From: CAYMJK01 sp043101635
GTDB lineage: Bacteria; Planctomycetota; Phycisphaerae; Phycisphaerales; UBA1924
NCBI GenBank assembly: GCA_043101635.1
Contig: JBICIE010000313.1
Location: 1-24,735 of the forward strand
DNA: 24,735 nt
Direction of reading: 5' to 3'
Translations under genes and position numbers: made by a program
The notes under the pieces: model-generated
Seen by the model: the letters and a program-made list of their open reading frames with translations, nothing else
The model's database searches: none
Told to the model about the DNA's origin: nothing
Shown here: one piece after another, positions 8,285 to 15,824 of the stretch
Layout: every line of letters starts with the position of its first letter
How positions within the stretch are numbered: the first letter of the stretch is position 1

Positions 8285-8300
8285 TGGCACGGGCCTTGCA
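8285..8300 (+). promoter_or_regulatory. Sigma-54 (-24/-12) promoter for the tetraheme cytochrome
   Basis: TGGCAC, five bases, TTGCA: a full match to the -24/-12 consensus, with GG at 8286-8287 and GC at 8298-8299 separated by ten bases. The predicted start is near 8310, giving a leader of about 60 bases. The -24 half is also the right arm of a perfect GTGCCA-TCT-TGGCAC inverted repeat (8276-8290). Confidence 0.82.
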
Positions 8301-8370
8301 GAAGAGCCTCGCAGAAGAAAACCGAGCGGGCGAGAGTAGAAACCCGCACAGCTTTGAAAGGGAGCAAGCC

Positions 8371-8982
8371 ATGACACGGAAACTGACAGCGCTCAGTGCC
8401 CTGGCTCTTGCGGGCGCCCTCGGGACCCCCGCAATGGCACAGATCACTGGCTCGGGCCACGATTTCACATCAAGCGGATGGTCGCGGGGCGAGATCTGCC
8501 TCCCCTGCCACACGCCGCACAATGCGATGCCGGGGCTTCCTCGCCTCTGGAACCACGAGTTGACCACAGCCACCTATACGATGCACGCCGGCAGTGGTAC
8601 CGCGGCCGATAACTTCGACGTCGCCAGCCGCCTCTGCCTCTCCTGCCACGACGGCACGGTGGCCCTGGACAGCTTCGGCGGCCAGACCGGCGGCGTGTTC
8701 ATCTCCGGGAAAGCCAACCTCGGCACCGACCTGACCGACGATCACCCGGTGGGCACCGACGGCCTCTATCCGCCCGATCCGAAGCCCTCGTGGTGGGACG
8801 GCGCCTTCCTGGCCAGCCCGACGGTCCGTCTGTACACCTGGACCGATCCGGGCACCGGAACCGGCTATCCGTCCGTCGGCTGCCGGTCATGCCATGATCC
8901 TCACGCCCGCGGCGGGTATCCCTACATGCTCGTCAAGAGCAACGTCGGCAGCGCTCTGTGCCTGAGCTGCCACATCAAGTAA
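8371..8982 (+). CDS. Secreted tetraheme cytochrome, OmcE-like (possible filament subunit)
   Basis: A 203-residue protein with a clean signal peptide (cleavage likely after AMA, residue 23) and four CXXCH sites at residues 43, 89, 171 and 197. From memory, the pattern GSGHDF, CxPCHTPHNA, LWNHE, CLSCHDGTVA, NLGTDL.DDHP and a final SALCLSCH matches the Geobacter OmcE-type tetraheme family, whose members polymerise into extracellular cytochrome filaments. Spare histidines (H30, H50, H62, H72, H125, H178) could supply the distal ligands. The ATG at 8371 has GGGAG six bases upstream; an in-frame ATG at 8284 falls inside the promoter and is rejected. Its own sigma-54 promoter and downstream hairpin suggest independent, high-level expression. 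The cytochrome call is certain; filament formation is inferred. Confidence 0.9.
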   Translation: MTRKLTALSALALAGALGTPAMAQITGSGHDFTSSGWSRGEICLPCHTPHNAMPGLPRLWNHELTTATYTMHAGSGTAADNFDVASRLCLSCHDGTVALDSFGGQTGGVFISGKANLGTDLTDDHPVGTDGLYPPDPKPSWWDGAFLASPTVRLYTWTDPGTGTGYPSVGCRSCHDPHARGGYPYMLVKSNVGSALCLSCHIK

Positions 8983-9056
8983 GTCCGGCGTGAGGCCGTT
9001 CTGCCGCCCTGTGTTCTGATCCGATTTGTTCCTGGACCGAGCGGGCGGCGCATCCC

Positions 9057-9104
9057 CGGTGCGCGTGGAGGGCCGGCGTCGTTTGCGGCTCCCCCCGCGC
9101 ACCG
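9057..9104 (+). terminator. Strong hairpin after the tetraheme cytochrome
   Basis: A nine-base perfect stem (CGGTGCGCG at 9057-9065 pairing with CGCGCACCG at 9096-9104), with an inner GGAG/CTCC pairing, is followed by a T-rich stretch (9105-9114, six T in ten). It lies 75 bp after the cytochrome stop. It would end or attenuate transcription before the NHL operon. Confidence 0.55.
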
Positions 9105-9125
9105 TTGCTATTTTGCGGCCGGCGC

Positions 9126-9143
9126 CTGCCGCCAATGCGGCAG
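9126..9143 (+). repeat. Small hairpin upstream of NHL lipoprotein gene
   Basis: CTGCCGC-CAAT-GCGGCAG forms a seven-base stem with a four-base loop and no T tract. It lies about 78 bp before the next start codon. It could be a leader structure or mRNA-processing site; no function can be assigned. Confidence 0.35.
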
Positions 9144-9221
9144 CGCAACTAGCATCGACGCGTGGGGCGCGCCAGAGCCGCTCCGCCGCGCCTGCTGGTC
9201 CACAGCACTCTGGAGTTGGTC

Positions 9222-10514
9222 ATGCAACTTGACGCACGTTCCCTCGCCCGCAGCCCCTTCCCCATCGCCTGCCTGCTCGTGGCCCTGCTGGCGCCCGGGC
9301 TCGTCGGCTGCTCCTCGGGACGCTCCGACCGGGCTGCGGTCGACCGAGAGTACGCCTTCTGGCCCATCTCTCCCGCCGAGCCGCGCATTCAGTTCGTCCG
9401 ATCGTTCCAGTCGAGCATGGATGTCGTCCCCACCAGCGACAGCGCCTTCTCCCGTCTCGTCTTCGGCGACGAGGCCGAAGCCGCCGTCGCGATCCAGAAG
9501 CCTTACGGCATCGACATGAACGATGGACGCATCTATGTCTGCGACATCCGCGGCCAGTCGCTGACTGTCCTCGACCTCCCCGAACGCGAGATGCGCCTCA
9601 TCGGAACCAGCGGCTTCAACCGGCTGTCCAACCCCGTGGATGTCGTTGTGGCCGACGACGGCATGATCTACGTGGCCGACACCGAGCGAGGCGGCGTGAT
9701 CGTATTCGACCAACGGGAACGCTTCGTCCGCGCTTTCGGGCACGAGGCGTTCGTGCCGATCGCCGTGGCCGTGCACGGTGACCGCCTCTACGCGTGCAGC
9801 AGAGAGTCCCAGGTCGTCGAGATCTTCGACCGCGTCAGCGGCGACCACATCGGCAGCATCGGCAGCGTCGGCGACGAGGACGGTCAGTTCCGCCTCCCGC
9901 TCGGCGTCGACACCGACCGTGACGGCAACGTCTACGTCATGGACATGATGCGGGCCCGCCTGCAGAAGTTCTCCCCCGAGGGCGAGTTTCTCGCCGCCGT
10001 CGGCGCTCTTGGCGACGTCGCCGGCACATTCGCCCGGCCCAAGCAGGTCGCGGTCGACAGCGAGGGGATCATCTACGTCGTCGACGCCGCGTTCCAGAAC
10101 GTCCAGATGTTCAACGCCGACTTCGAACTGCTCATGGCCTTCGGCTCGGCCGGCGAATTCCCAGGCGCCATGAACCTGCCCGCCGGAATCTGCGTCGCCG
10201 AGGATCCCGCGGATGTCAAGGCCCTCGCCGGCGAGGTGCATCCGGGATTCGAGCCCAAGCGCGTCGTGCTGGTGACCAATCAGTTCGGCCCCGCCAAGGT
10301 CTCCGCGTACGTGCTCGGGCAGCGCCGCGAGGGCTGGACCGTCGCCGAACTCAGTTCATCGGCCGCGGCAGTCGACGCCGGCGTAGGCCCCAACCCGGAA
10401 ACCCAGAATCTGCTCCAGATTCCCCCGGACGCCCCGGATCCGGGCGAAGCCTCTGAAGACGCCGGCGGCCATCCGCCGATCGAGCCGGCGGGGCCACACG
10501 GAGGTCAGCAGTAG
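9222..10514 (+). CDS. NHL-repeat beta-propeller lipoprotein
   Basis: A 430-residue lipoprotein with lipobox LVGC (Cys30), anchored in a membrane and periplasmic or surface-exposed. Residues about 85-330 hold repeated NHL-type strands (for example IYVADTERGGVIVFD, VYVMDMMRARLQKFS, IYVVDAAFQNVQMFN), expected to make a six-bladed propeller. A non-repeat C-terminal part ends in a Pro/Gly-rich tail. The ATG at 9222 has GGAG six bases upstream; longer in-frame starts precede the signal sequence and lack a site. NHL propellers accompany multiheme cytochromes in several electron-export clusters, where a scaffold or docking role is suspected. It is the first gene of an operon of five; a second NHL lipoprotein follows three genes on. 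Confidence 0.88.
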   Translation: MQLDARSLARSPFPIACLLVALLAPGLVGCSSGRSDRAAVDREYAFWPISPAEPRIQFVRSFQSSMDVVPTSDSAFSRLVFGDEAEAAVAIQKPYGIDMNDGRIYVCDIRGQSLTVLDLPEREMRLIGTSGFNRLSNPVDVVVADDGMIYVADTERGGVIVFDQRERFVRAFGHEAFVPIAVAVHGDRLYACSRESQVVEIFDRVSGDHIGSIGSVGDEDGQFRLPLGVDTDRDGNVYVMDMMRARLQKFSPEGEFLAAVGALGDVAGTFARPKQVAVDSEGIIYVVDAAFQNVQMFNADFELLMAFGSAGEFPGAMNLPAGICVAEDPADVKALAGEVHPGFEPKRVVLVTNQFGPAKVSAYVLGQRREGWTVAELSSSAAAVDAGVGPNPETQNLLQIPPDAPDPGEASEDAGGHPPIEPAGPHGGQQ

Positions 10515-10535
10515 TCCATCCGAAAGGACCGCCGG

Positions 10536-11141
10536 ATGGCGACCAGGCCCGGCAGTGCGAACGCAGGAAGCGCTCTCGCGCTCGCCGCAACCTGCTGCGC
10601 CCTGCTGGCGCCGGCGTTCATCTGGTCCGGCTGCTCCCCGCAGCGACGCTTCGAGGTGCTCAGCTTCTTCTTCGACGGCGTGCCGGATCCATCCGCGCCC
10701 GCCTTCGCGGCCGGCCAGCCGCTCCGGGAGAGCCCGACCTACAGCATCCACAAGCCGTACGCCGAGGAGCGATGCAGCGACTGCCACACCGGCCGGTTCA
10801 ACATGCAGTCGCTCGACTCCGGCATCTGCATGAAGTGCCACGAGAACGTGCCCACCGAGCAGCCGCGCATGCACGGTCCGGTCGCGGCGATGGCCTGCCT
10901 CTGGTGCCACTCGGCACACGAATCGGCCTATGCGCACCTCCTCAAGGGCCCGGCCCGACAGGTCTGCACCGCCTGCCACGAGCCGGCGCTGCTCGATGCC
11001 CAGGCCGTTCCCGAGCACGCCGATGAATCCGTCAGTTGCCTCCAGTGCCACTATGGCCATGGCGGCGTCACCCGGCACTTCCTGCGTAGCGACGTTCGCC
11101 GGCCTTCCGCGGGCGCCAGCCCACCAGGGCAGCAGCGGTGA
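10536..11141 (+). CDS. Pentaheme c-type cytochrome, probable lipoprotein
   Basis: A 201-residue protein with five CXXCH sites (residues 80, 98, 121, 144, 168) arranged in the doubled-CXXCH style with intervening HGP and SAHES segments. The export signal ends at WSGC (Cys33), a lipobox with an unusual Trp at -3, so lipidation is likely but not certain. The segment after it (RRFEVLSFFFDGVPDP) is distinctive. AAGGA lies seven bases before the ATG. It immediately precedes the beta-barrel gene, overlapping it (GTGA), which suggests the two products work together, with this protein carrying electrons into or out of the barrel. Confidence 0.9.
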   Translation: MATRPGSANAGSALALAATCCALLAPAFIWSGCSPQRRFEVLSFFFDGVPDPSAPAFAAGQPLRESPTYSIHKPYAEERCSDCHTGRFNMQSLDSGICMKCHENVPTEQPRMHGPVAAMACLWCHSAHESAYAHLLKGPARQVCTACHEPALLDAQAVPEHADESVSCLQCHYGHGGVTRHFLRSDVRRPSAGASPPGQQR

Positions 11142-13138
11142 CCCAGCGGCGCCCACGCCTGGCGCTGTGTGCGATCGCCGGGCTGGCGTGCTCGCAGGCC
11201 GCAGCGCAGCAGCAGCAGGATCTCGGCCCGATCGTGGTCGGGCAGCGCGAGGGGCTTCGCGGGCTGGAACTGAGGCGCCTGGACGCCGCCATCAACCTCG
11301 AGGGACGCTACCGGCGCGACGATCGCACCAACCCGGATCAGACGCAGGAAGAACGCCGGCTGCGCGGCGATCTGGAACTCGACGGGCGCGTCTTCGTCGG
11401 GCACGAGAACCTGCTCGACATCAACGGCGTCGTCCGCCTCGGCATCGAGCAGCTCGACATCGAGAGCGACGTCCCGGACCAGTCACGCACCGATGTCAGC
11501 ACGTTCAATCTGTTCGACATCAGCGGCCTGTTCCTCGCCGACAGCATGGCCCCGACCACGGTCTACGCCTTCCGCGACCAGGCCCTGATCGACCGCGAGT
11601 TCAGCGGCACCGTCGACAGCACCACCACCGAGTACGGCGTGCGCACGAATCTGCGCCTGGACGCCGCCCCCACCTTCCTGCAGTACTTCCATCGTGAGGT
11701 CGACCAGGATGACCAGCAGGATCTCGGCGACTACAACCTCGTGCAGGACACCTTCGCCGCCCGCACCGAACTGCGCAGCGAACGCCAGCTCTTCGAGGCC
11801 GACTACACCTTCGATTCGGTGACGGAGACACAGGGCAGCGGCTTCCAGAACACCTACGACCGCCACAACCTGATCCTCTCGCACCGGATCGACTTCGATG
11901 AGTTCGGGCGGTACTCGCTGCGCTCCCAGGGGCGCTACTACGACCAGTCGGGCCTGTCGCCGCTCACGCAGTTCCGCATTGATGAACTGCTGCGCCTGCG
12001 CCACACCGATCGCTTCGAAACCCGCTACAACCTGATCTTCGATGACCAGGATCGCGACACCGAGTCGCAGCAGTTCCTCCAGGGCACGGCCGCGCTGACC
12101 CATCGTCTGTACGACAGCCTCACCACCGACGCAACCGTCGGCGCCAACCGCCTCGAAACCACCGGAGACTTCACCAGCGACGCCGTCTTCGGAGATCTGC
12201 TGGCTCAGTACGAGAAGAGCGCCCCGTACGGTCGCATCGACGCCTCCGGCAGGCTCGCCTACGAGGTCCGCGATGACAGCGAACGCGGCGATCCGCTCTC
12301 CATCGTGGACCGTCCGATCGCGCTCAACGGAGCGCCCTCGGTCATCAACCAGAACAACATCCTCGTCGGCTCGGTCATGGTGACCAACCTCACCGGCACG
12401 CGCACCTATGTCGAGGGGCTGGACTACACCGTCCGCTACCTTCCCGATCGCGTCGAGATCCGGCGCATCGTCGGCGGCGCCATCGCATCCGGCGAGACCG
12501 TCCTCGTCGACTACATCGTCGGGCCCCAGCCCGCCGCCACCATCGACACGCTGACCAAGTCGATCTCCTTCCGCTACACGCTCGAGGAAGGGACCCTCCG
12601 CGGCCTCGGCGGCTATGTCAATTACACCGAAACCGACAACGGCATCGAGTCCGACGCCCCCGAGCAGTTCCTCCTCGACGACATCCGTGACCTGCTCTAC
12701 GGAGTGGAGTATCGCCGCAACCCCTTCTACCTCATGGCCGAGCGGCAGGAGCGCGACAGTGATCTCGCGCCCTTTGATTCCACGCGCCTGGAGGCCCGCT
12801 ACGACCAGCGCCTCGGTATCTCCTCCGCCCTCAGCGCCAGCCTCTCGTACGAAGTTACCGACTATCCGCTCGACGATGATCAGCTTCGGATCACGCGCGC
12901 CATCACACGCTGGTACGGCCAGGTGCTGCCGGAACTCGGGCTCAACCTGCGCCTCGAGTTCCGCGATGAGCAGTCCCGCCAGTTCGGCGACTCCACCGGG
13001 TACGAAGGCGCCTTCGAGGTCAACTGGCGCCGCCGGCAGACCTCCGTCAGCGCCTCGCTGCGCAGCAGCTACCTCGATTCCGATCAGTCCGACACCTTCT
13101 CGCAGGTCGTCCTCGTTGAACTGCGCAGGGAGTTCTGA
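11138..13138 (+). CDS. Outer-membrane beta-barrel of a putative porin-cytochrome conduit
   Basis: A 666-residue exported protein. A signal peptide (to about residue 23, AAA|Q) is followed by many alternating amphipathic strands rich in Tyr, Arg and Asp. It ends in an outer-membrane signature with terminal Phe (VLVELRREF). A region around residues 380-460 (YVEGLDYTVRY, EIRRIVGG, VLVDYIV) looks like an Ig-type or strand-rich insert rather than barrel. There is no heme motif and, unlike MtrB, no N-terminal CXXC. The GTG start at 11138 overlaps the previous stop; only a weak AGGG precedes it, but the signal peptide supports it. By context (pentaheme lipoprotein before, 12-motif cytochrome after) it may sheath hemes across the outer membrane. 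Homology to the MtrB, OmbB or ExtA/D families cannot be judged by eye. Confidence 0.82.
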   Translation: MTQRRPRLALCAIAGLACSQAAAQQQQDLGPIVVGQREGLRGLELRRLDAAINLEGRYRRDDRTNPDQTQEERRLRGDLELDGRVFVGHENLLDINGVVRLGIEQLDIESDVPDQSRTDVSTFNLFDISGLFLADSMAPTTVYAFRDQALIDREFSGTVDSTTTEYGVRTNLRLDAAPTFLQYFHREVDQDDQQDLGDYNLVQDTFAARTELRSERQLFEADYTFDSVTETQGSGFQNTYDRHNLILSHRIDFDEFGRYSLRSQGRYYDQSGLSPLTQFRIDELLRLRHTDRFETRYNLIFDDQDRDTESQQFLQGTAALTHRLYDSLTTDATVGANRLETTGDFTSDAVFGDLLAQYEKSAPYGRIDASGRLAYEVRDDSERGDPLSIVDRPIALNGAPSVINQNNILVGSVMVTNLTGTRTYVEGLDYTVRYLPDRVEIRRIVGGAIASGETVLVDYIVGPQPAATIDTLTKSISFRYTLEEGTLRGLGGYVNYTETDNGIESDAPEQFLLDDIRDLLYGVEYRRNPFYLMAERQERDSDLAPFDSTRLEARYDQRLGISSALSASLSYEVTDYPLDDDQLRITRAITRWYGQVLPELGLNLRLEFRDEQSRQFGDSTGYEGAFEVNWRRRQTSVSASLRSSYLDSDQSDTFSQVVLVELRREF

Positions 13139-14214
13139 TGCGACGATCACGCCCCAGTCGCGCCCGCCCGCTGCCCCCGGTCGCACGGAGCGCCGCCGCG
13201 GCGTGCCTCATGGCCCTCGGCGGCTGCGCCTCCAAGCCCGGCGTCATCCTCGAGCCGGGCCCCGACAGCCCGCGCTGGCCCCCGCCGCCCGATGAGCCGC
13301 GCCTGGTGTACCTCGGCGAGCTGTCCAGCGCCGCCGACCTCAAGCCCGGACGCAGCGCCCTCAGCCGCCTCGGTCGCGCCCTGTTCGGGGCCGAGCCGGA
13401 TCCCCACATCCTCAGCCCCATGGGCCTGTGCTTCGACGGCGCCGGGCGCATGTTCATCGCCGACAGCGACGCCCGCGTCGTCCACATCTTCGATCTCGAG
13501 ACCCGCAAGTACACCCAGCTTGCTCCGCCTGAGGATCTCGACCGCTTCGTGCATCCCGTCGCCGTCGCCTGGGATCCCGGCGCGCAGCGGCTGCTGGTCT
13601 CCGATCCCGGCGCCGCCGCCGTCTTCGCCTTTGACGACCAGGGCGCACTGCTCGGTACCGTCGGCGATGACCGCCTCGTCAGGCCCGTCGGCGTCGCCGT
13701 GCACCCCGAGGATGGACGCATCTACATCGCCGACACCGGGGCACACCGCGTGGCTGTGTACAGCCAGGCTGATGTGCTCCTCCAGACCATCGGCCAGCGC
13801 GGCGCCGGCCCCGGCGAGTTCAACTTCCCGACGTACATCGCCGTCGACGGCGACGGCCGCCTCTACGTCAGCGACTCGTTGAACTTCCGCGTGCAGGTGT
13901 TCGACCCCGATGGCCAGCCGCTGCGCCAGTTCGGCGAGCAGGGCGACATGCCCGGATACTTCTCCCAGCCCAAGGGCCTGGCAGTCGGCGACGACGGCCA
14001 TCTCTACGTGGTCGACGCCAACTTCGAGGCCGTTCAGGTCTTCGACCGCGAAGGCGCCCTGCTGATGACCTTCGGACACGAAGGCGTCGGCCCGGGCGAG
14101 TTCTGGCTGCCCGCCGGCATTTCGATCGATGAGAAGGGCCGCATCTGGGTCGCCGATTCATACAATCGTCGTGTGCAGGCGTTCGGACCGATCGCGCCGG
14201 AGGATGGTCAGTGA
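13138..14214 (+). CDS. Second NHL-repeat beta-propeller lipoprotein
   Basis: A 358-residue lipoprotein with lipobox LGGC (Cys30) and at least five clear NHL repeats (for example IYIADTGAHRVAVYS, LYVSDSLNFRVQVFD, LYVVDANFEAVQVFD, IWVADSYNRRVQAFG). It is paralogous to the NHL protein encoded at 9222, sharing the ISP/WP-PPPDEPR and LSRLGRALFG-type lead-in (there SRLVFGDE), but lacks that protein's C-terminal extension. The ATG shares one base with the barrel stop (TGATG), with GGGAG five bases upstream. It probably sits at the outer membrane with the barrel and cytochromes. Confidence 0.9.
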   Translation: MRRSRPSRARPLPPVARSAAAACLMALGGCASKPGVILEPGPDSPRWPPPPDEPRLVYLGELSSAADLKPGRSALSRLGRALFGAEPDPHILSPMGLCFDGAGRMFIADSDARVVHIFDLETRKYTQLAPPEDLDRFVHPVAVAWDPGAQRLLVSDPGAAAVFAFDDQGALLGTVGDDRLVRPVGVAVHPEDGRIYIADTGAHRVAVYSQADVLLQTIGQRGAGPGEFNFPTYIAVDGDGRLYVSDSLNFRVQVFDPDGQPLRQFGEQGDMPGYFSQPKGLAVGDDGHLYVVDANFEAVQVFDREGALLMTFGHEGVGPGEFWLPAGISIDEKGRIWVADSYNRRVQAFGPIAPEDGQ

Positions 14215-15815
14215 AGGAAGTGGCCTGGATTCTCGGACTCGCCGCTGCCGGCGGCGCCCTGGCGCTGGCCCAGCCCCAGGGCAGCGTCGTCGACAGCCCG
14301 CACAACCTGTCCGCCAGCGGGCCCGGCGCGATCCGCGCGCCCACTGAAGAGCAGGTCTGCATCTTCTGCCATACCCCGCACAACGCCCGGCCCATCCGTC
14401 CGCTGTGGAACCGCTACACGCCCATCGAGGCCTATCGCATCTACTCCAGCCAGTCGCTGGACGCCCAGCCGGGTCAGCCGACCGGCGCCTCCAAGATGTG
14501 CCTGTCCTGCCACGACGGAACGATTGCCCTTGGCGCCGTCTTCAGCCGCACCACACCGATCCCCCTCGCCGGCGGGACCCAGACTCTCCCCCCGGGCCCA
14601 TCCAACCTGGGCACCGACCTGTCGGACGATCACCCCATCTCGTTCCGCTACGACTCGGCACTCGCCACGCGCGACACCCGCCTGCGCGATCCGTCTGCGC
14701 TCCCGCCGCACCTGCCGCTGGATCACAACGGCGAACTGCAGTGCACTACCTGTCACGACGCCCACGACGATTCCCGCGGCAACTTCCTGAACATGTTCAA
14801 CGACGGGTCGCAGCTCTGCATCGCGTGCCACACCATGGGCACGACGACGGTGCAGCACCACTCGAACTGCAGTGACTGCCATCAGCCCCACTCGGCGCCC
14901 AGCGGGCCGTATCTGCTCCGCGGACCGACGACGACGGACACCTGCCTGCTCTGTCACGATGGCAGCCATCCGGGCGCCATCGACATCGCCAGCGATCTGC
15001 AGAAGGTCTTCCGCCACGGCGCAGGCTCGCTCGTGCCGAACACGGATGTCGACTGTGCCGACTGCCATGAGCCGCACACCATGGCCCACGGCTCGGCGCC
15101 GGCGCCGCAGCTTCATCCCAACCTCGGCGAGATCGATGGCGTGAGCCTCTCGGGCAGCGCGCTGGCCCGGGCCAGCACGGAGTACGAGGTCTGCTTCAAG
15201 TGCCACGCCGACGCTTCCACCGCCCAGCCGATCGTCTCGCGCCAGATCGTCCAGAACAACACCCGCCTGGAGTTCAGCCCGACCGCAGTCTCGTTCCACC
15301 CCGTCGCCGCGCCCGGCAGGAACCCGGATGTCCCGAGCCTCCGGCCGGGCTGGAGCGAGTCGAGCTACGTCGCCTGCACCGACTGCCACGCCTCCGACAC
15401 CGGAACCAGGGCGATCGGTGGCTCCGGCGCAGATGGCCCGCATGGCTCGAACCTCGAGCCGCTGCTGCTGGCCCGGTACGAGACGGCGGACTTCACCTCT
15501 GAGAGCGCACAGGCCTACGCCCTGTGTTACCAGTGTCACGACCGATCCAGCATCCTCGGTGACGAGTCCTTCCCCGAGCACCGCCTGCACATCGTCGAGG
15601 AGCGAACCTCCTGCGCGACATGCCACGACGCCCACGGCATCGCCTCGGTGCAGGGGTCAATGTCCGCCAACAGTCACCTGATCAACTTCGATACCTCGGT
15701 CGTCTTCCGCGACCAGGCGACCGGACGCCTTGAGTTCCGGGACACGGGCTTCCTCAGTGGCGAGTGCTTCCTGAGGTGCCACGGCGAGAACCACTCGCCG
15801 CAGACCTATCCCTGA
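14211..15815 (+). CDS. Dodecaheme-type secreted multiheme cytochrome (11 CXXCH + 1 CX3CH)
   Basis: A 534-residue exported cytochrome with 11 CXXCH sites, followed by CFLRCH (residues 519-524), an expanded CX3CH site near the C-terminus. The first 150 residues (CIFCHTPHN, PLWNRY, CLSCHDGTIALG, NLGTDLSDDHP) are a module shared with the tetraheme cytochrome at 8371, so the two are related by domain duplication or fusion. The middle has CXXCH-x-PH doublets. The GTG start at 14211 is supported by GGAGG seven bases upstream and by GTGA overlap with the NHL gene. The signal peptide is short (about 20 residues) and not lipidated. Probably periplasmic or extracellular, the terminal redox partner of the barrel. 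Confidence 0.92.
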   Translation: MKEVAWILGLAAAGGALALAQPQGSVVDSPHNLSASGPGAIRAPTEEQVCIFCHTPHNARPIRPLWNRYTPIEAYRIYSSQSLDAQPGQPTGASKMCLSCHDGTIALGAVFSRTTPIPLAGGTQTLPPGPSNLGTDLSDDHPISFRYDSALATRDTRLRDPSALPPHLPLDHNGELQCTTCHDAHDDSRGNFLNMFNDGSQLCIACHTMGTTTVQHHSNCSDCHQPHSAPSGPYLLRGPTTTDTCLLCHDGSHPGAIDIASDLQKVFRHGAGSLVPNTDVDCADCHEPHTMAHGSAPAPQLHPNLGEIDGVSLSGSALARASTEYEVCFKCHADASTAQPIVSRQIVQNNTRLEFSPTAVSFHPVAAPGRNPDVPSLRPGWSESSYVACTDCHASDTGTRAIGGSGADGPHGSNLEPLLLARYETADFTSESAQAYALCYQCHDRSSILGDESFPEHRLHIVEERTSCATCHDAHGIASVQGSMSANSHLINFDTSVVFRDQATGRLEFRDTGFLSGECFLRCHGENHSPQTYP

Positions 15816-15824
15816 TCTCAGGGA
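15809..15824. terminator. Palindrome formed by two facing stop codons
   Basis: TCCCTGA-TC-TCAGGGA is a perfect inverted repeat with seven-base arms. The TGA of the plus-strand gene and the TGA of the minus-strand gene are its inner arms, and only two bases separate the two genes. As RNA it can fold with a six-base stem and four-base loop on either strand. There is no T tract, so it is at best a weak bidirectional terminator. Confidence 0.4.

Larger units (their letters stand above)
7944..8370. promoter_or_regulatory. Divergent control region between ccm operon and tetraheme cytochrome
   Basis: These 427 bp contain no convincing gene; the open frames seen here lack ribosome sites and family features. 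The region holds one GG-N10-GC sigma-54 box near each end facing outward, and between them a TCCCGA/TCGGGA palindrome plus two ATTCGGGAA sites. The right part is less GC-rich than the flanking genes. The ribosome site for the plus-strand gene (AAGGGAG) ends six bases before its ATG. The arrangement reads as two promoters sharing enhancer sites. Confidence 0.7.

Noticed and set aside
8046..8573. Minus-strand open frames (up to 175 codons) in the divergent region at 8 kb.
   Set aside because: They run over the sigma-54 promoter and into the signal-peptide region of the tetraheme gene antisense, and show no recognisable domain.
9075..9086. GGC...TTTGC resembling a -24/-12 box upstream of the first NHL gene.
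   Set aside because: Only eight bases separate GG and GC; ten are required, and the region lies inside the large hairpin.
11483..13186. Long minus-strand open frame opposite the beta-barrel gene (567 codons), and similar antisense frames at 9108-10241, 13147-14079, 2792-3841 and 5404-7122.
   Set aside because: These are mirror frames caused by high GC and codon bias; they have no ribosome sites, signal peptides or family motifs, whereas the opposite strand encodes clear proteins.
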